From Candidatus Sumerlaeaceae bacterium (GTDB taxonomy: Bacteria; Sumerlaeota; Sumerlaeia; Sumerlaeales; Sumerlaeaceae), in the NCBI GenBank assembly GCA_026418615.1, contig JAOAAY010000019.1:1-58786 (forward strand): a stretch of DNA of 58,786 bases, in the 5' to 3' direction. This document shows, in pieces, positions 58,763 to 58,786 of the stretch. The notes under the pieces were generated by a model that saw nothing but the letters and a program-made list of their open reading frames with translations, had not been told where the DNA came from and made no database searches. Position 1 is the first letter of the stretch. Each line of letters starts with the position of its first letter. The translations under genes were made by a program, and so were the position numbers.

Positions 58763-58786
58763 GTGGGGGCGGGGGGCTGAGGCGGG

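Overview
The window is about 59 kb of GC-rich, densely coding DNA (roughly 42 protein genes, one tRNA, one SRP RNA). It looks chromosomal: there is no transposase, integrase, phage, plasmid or CRISPR gene. The host appears to be a Gram-negative-type bacterium. Pointers are prepilin-like secretion proteins, an O-antigen-type ABC ATPase, peptidoglycan genes (murB, a glmM-like mutase), many signal peptides and a proteobacterial-style AceE. The mix of a GFTLIELL prepilin, secreted propeller proteins and odd glycoside hydrolases suggests a candidate phylum such as Sumerlaeota, Hydrogenedentota or a PVC relative. That placement is inference; no rRNA or marker tree is available here.

Layout. 1-9 kb: envelope and secreted functions (end of a golvesin-like protein, glycerophosphodiesterase, CDP-paratose-epimerase-like SDR, phytase-like propeller with a prepilin, another secreted propeller, a Wzt-like ATPase and a GHL10 glycosidase). 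9-20 kb: a 2-oxo-acid dehydrogenase island with sucAB, lipoate-protein ligase and aceE-aceF, interrupted by a clan-A glycoside hydrolase. 20-28 kb: SRP RNA on the minus strand, an alpha/beta hydrolase, an nfeD-SPFH pair, B12-dependent metH and a second secreted propeller paralogue. 28-34 kb: a plus-strand run of coiled-coil methyltransferase, glycosyltransferase, fabD and asparagine synthetase, probably polysaccharide related. 34-44 kb: pyruvate phosphate dikinase with a histone-H1-like tail, a K+ uptake pair, a MetY/CysK-type PLP sulfhydrylase, an NlpC/P60-like secreted protein, an aminotransferase and a membrane protein. 44-51 kb: a glmM-like mutase and a complete group 3b [NiFe] hydrogenase operon with maturation protease and a stand-alone cyclic-nucleotide-binding protein. 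51-58 kb: a pabB-pabC fusion, murB, a lone oligopeptide-type permease and a GH57-like hypothetical protein. 57.7-58.8 kb: a degenerate 25-nt tandem repeat array, tRNA-Gln(CTG) and a nested palindromic repeat element.

Working together: LplA would lipoylate the E2 proteins SucB and AceF for the pyruvate and 2-oxoglutarate dehydrogenases. PPDK links pyruvate and PEP. The 3b hydrogenase exchanges electrons between H2 and NAD(P)H. MetY and MetH serve sulfur and methionine metabolism. No clear new multi-gene defence or mobile system was found. The best leads are the H1-like tail on PPDK, the 25-nt/326-nt repeat array, the nested palindromic element at the right end, the divergent GH57-like protein and a zinc-ribbon gene that looks frameshifted.
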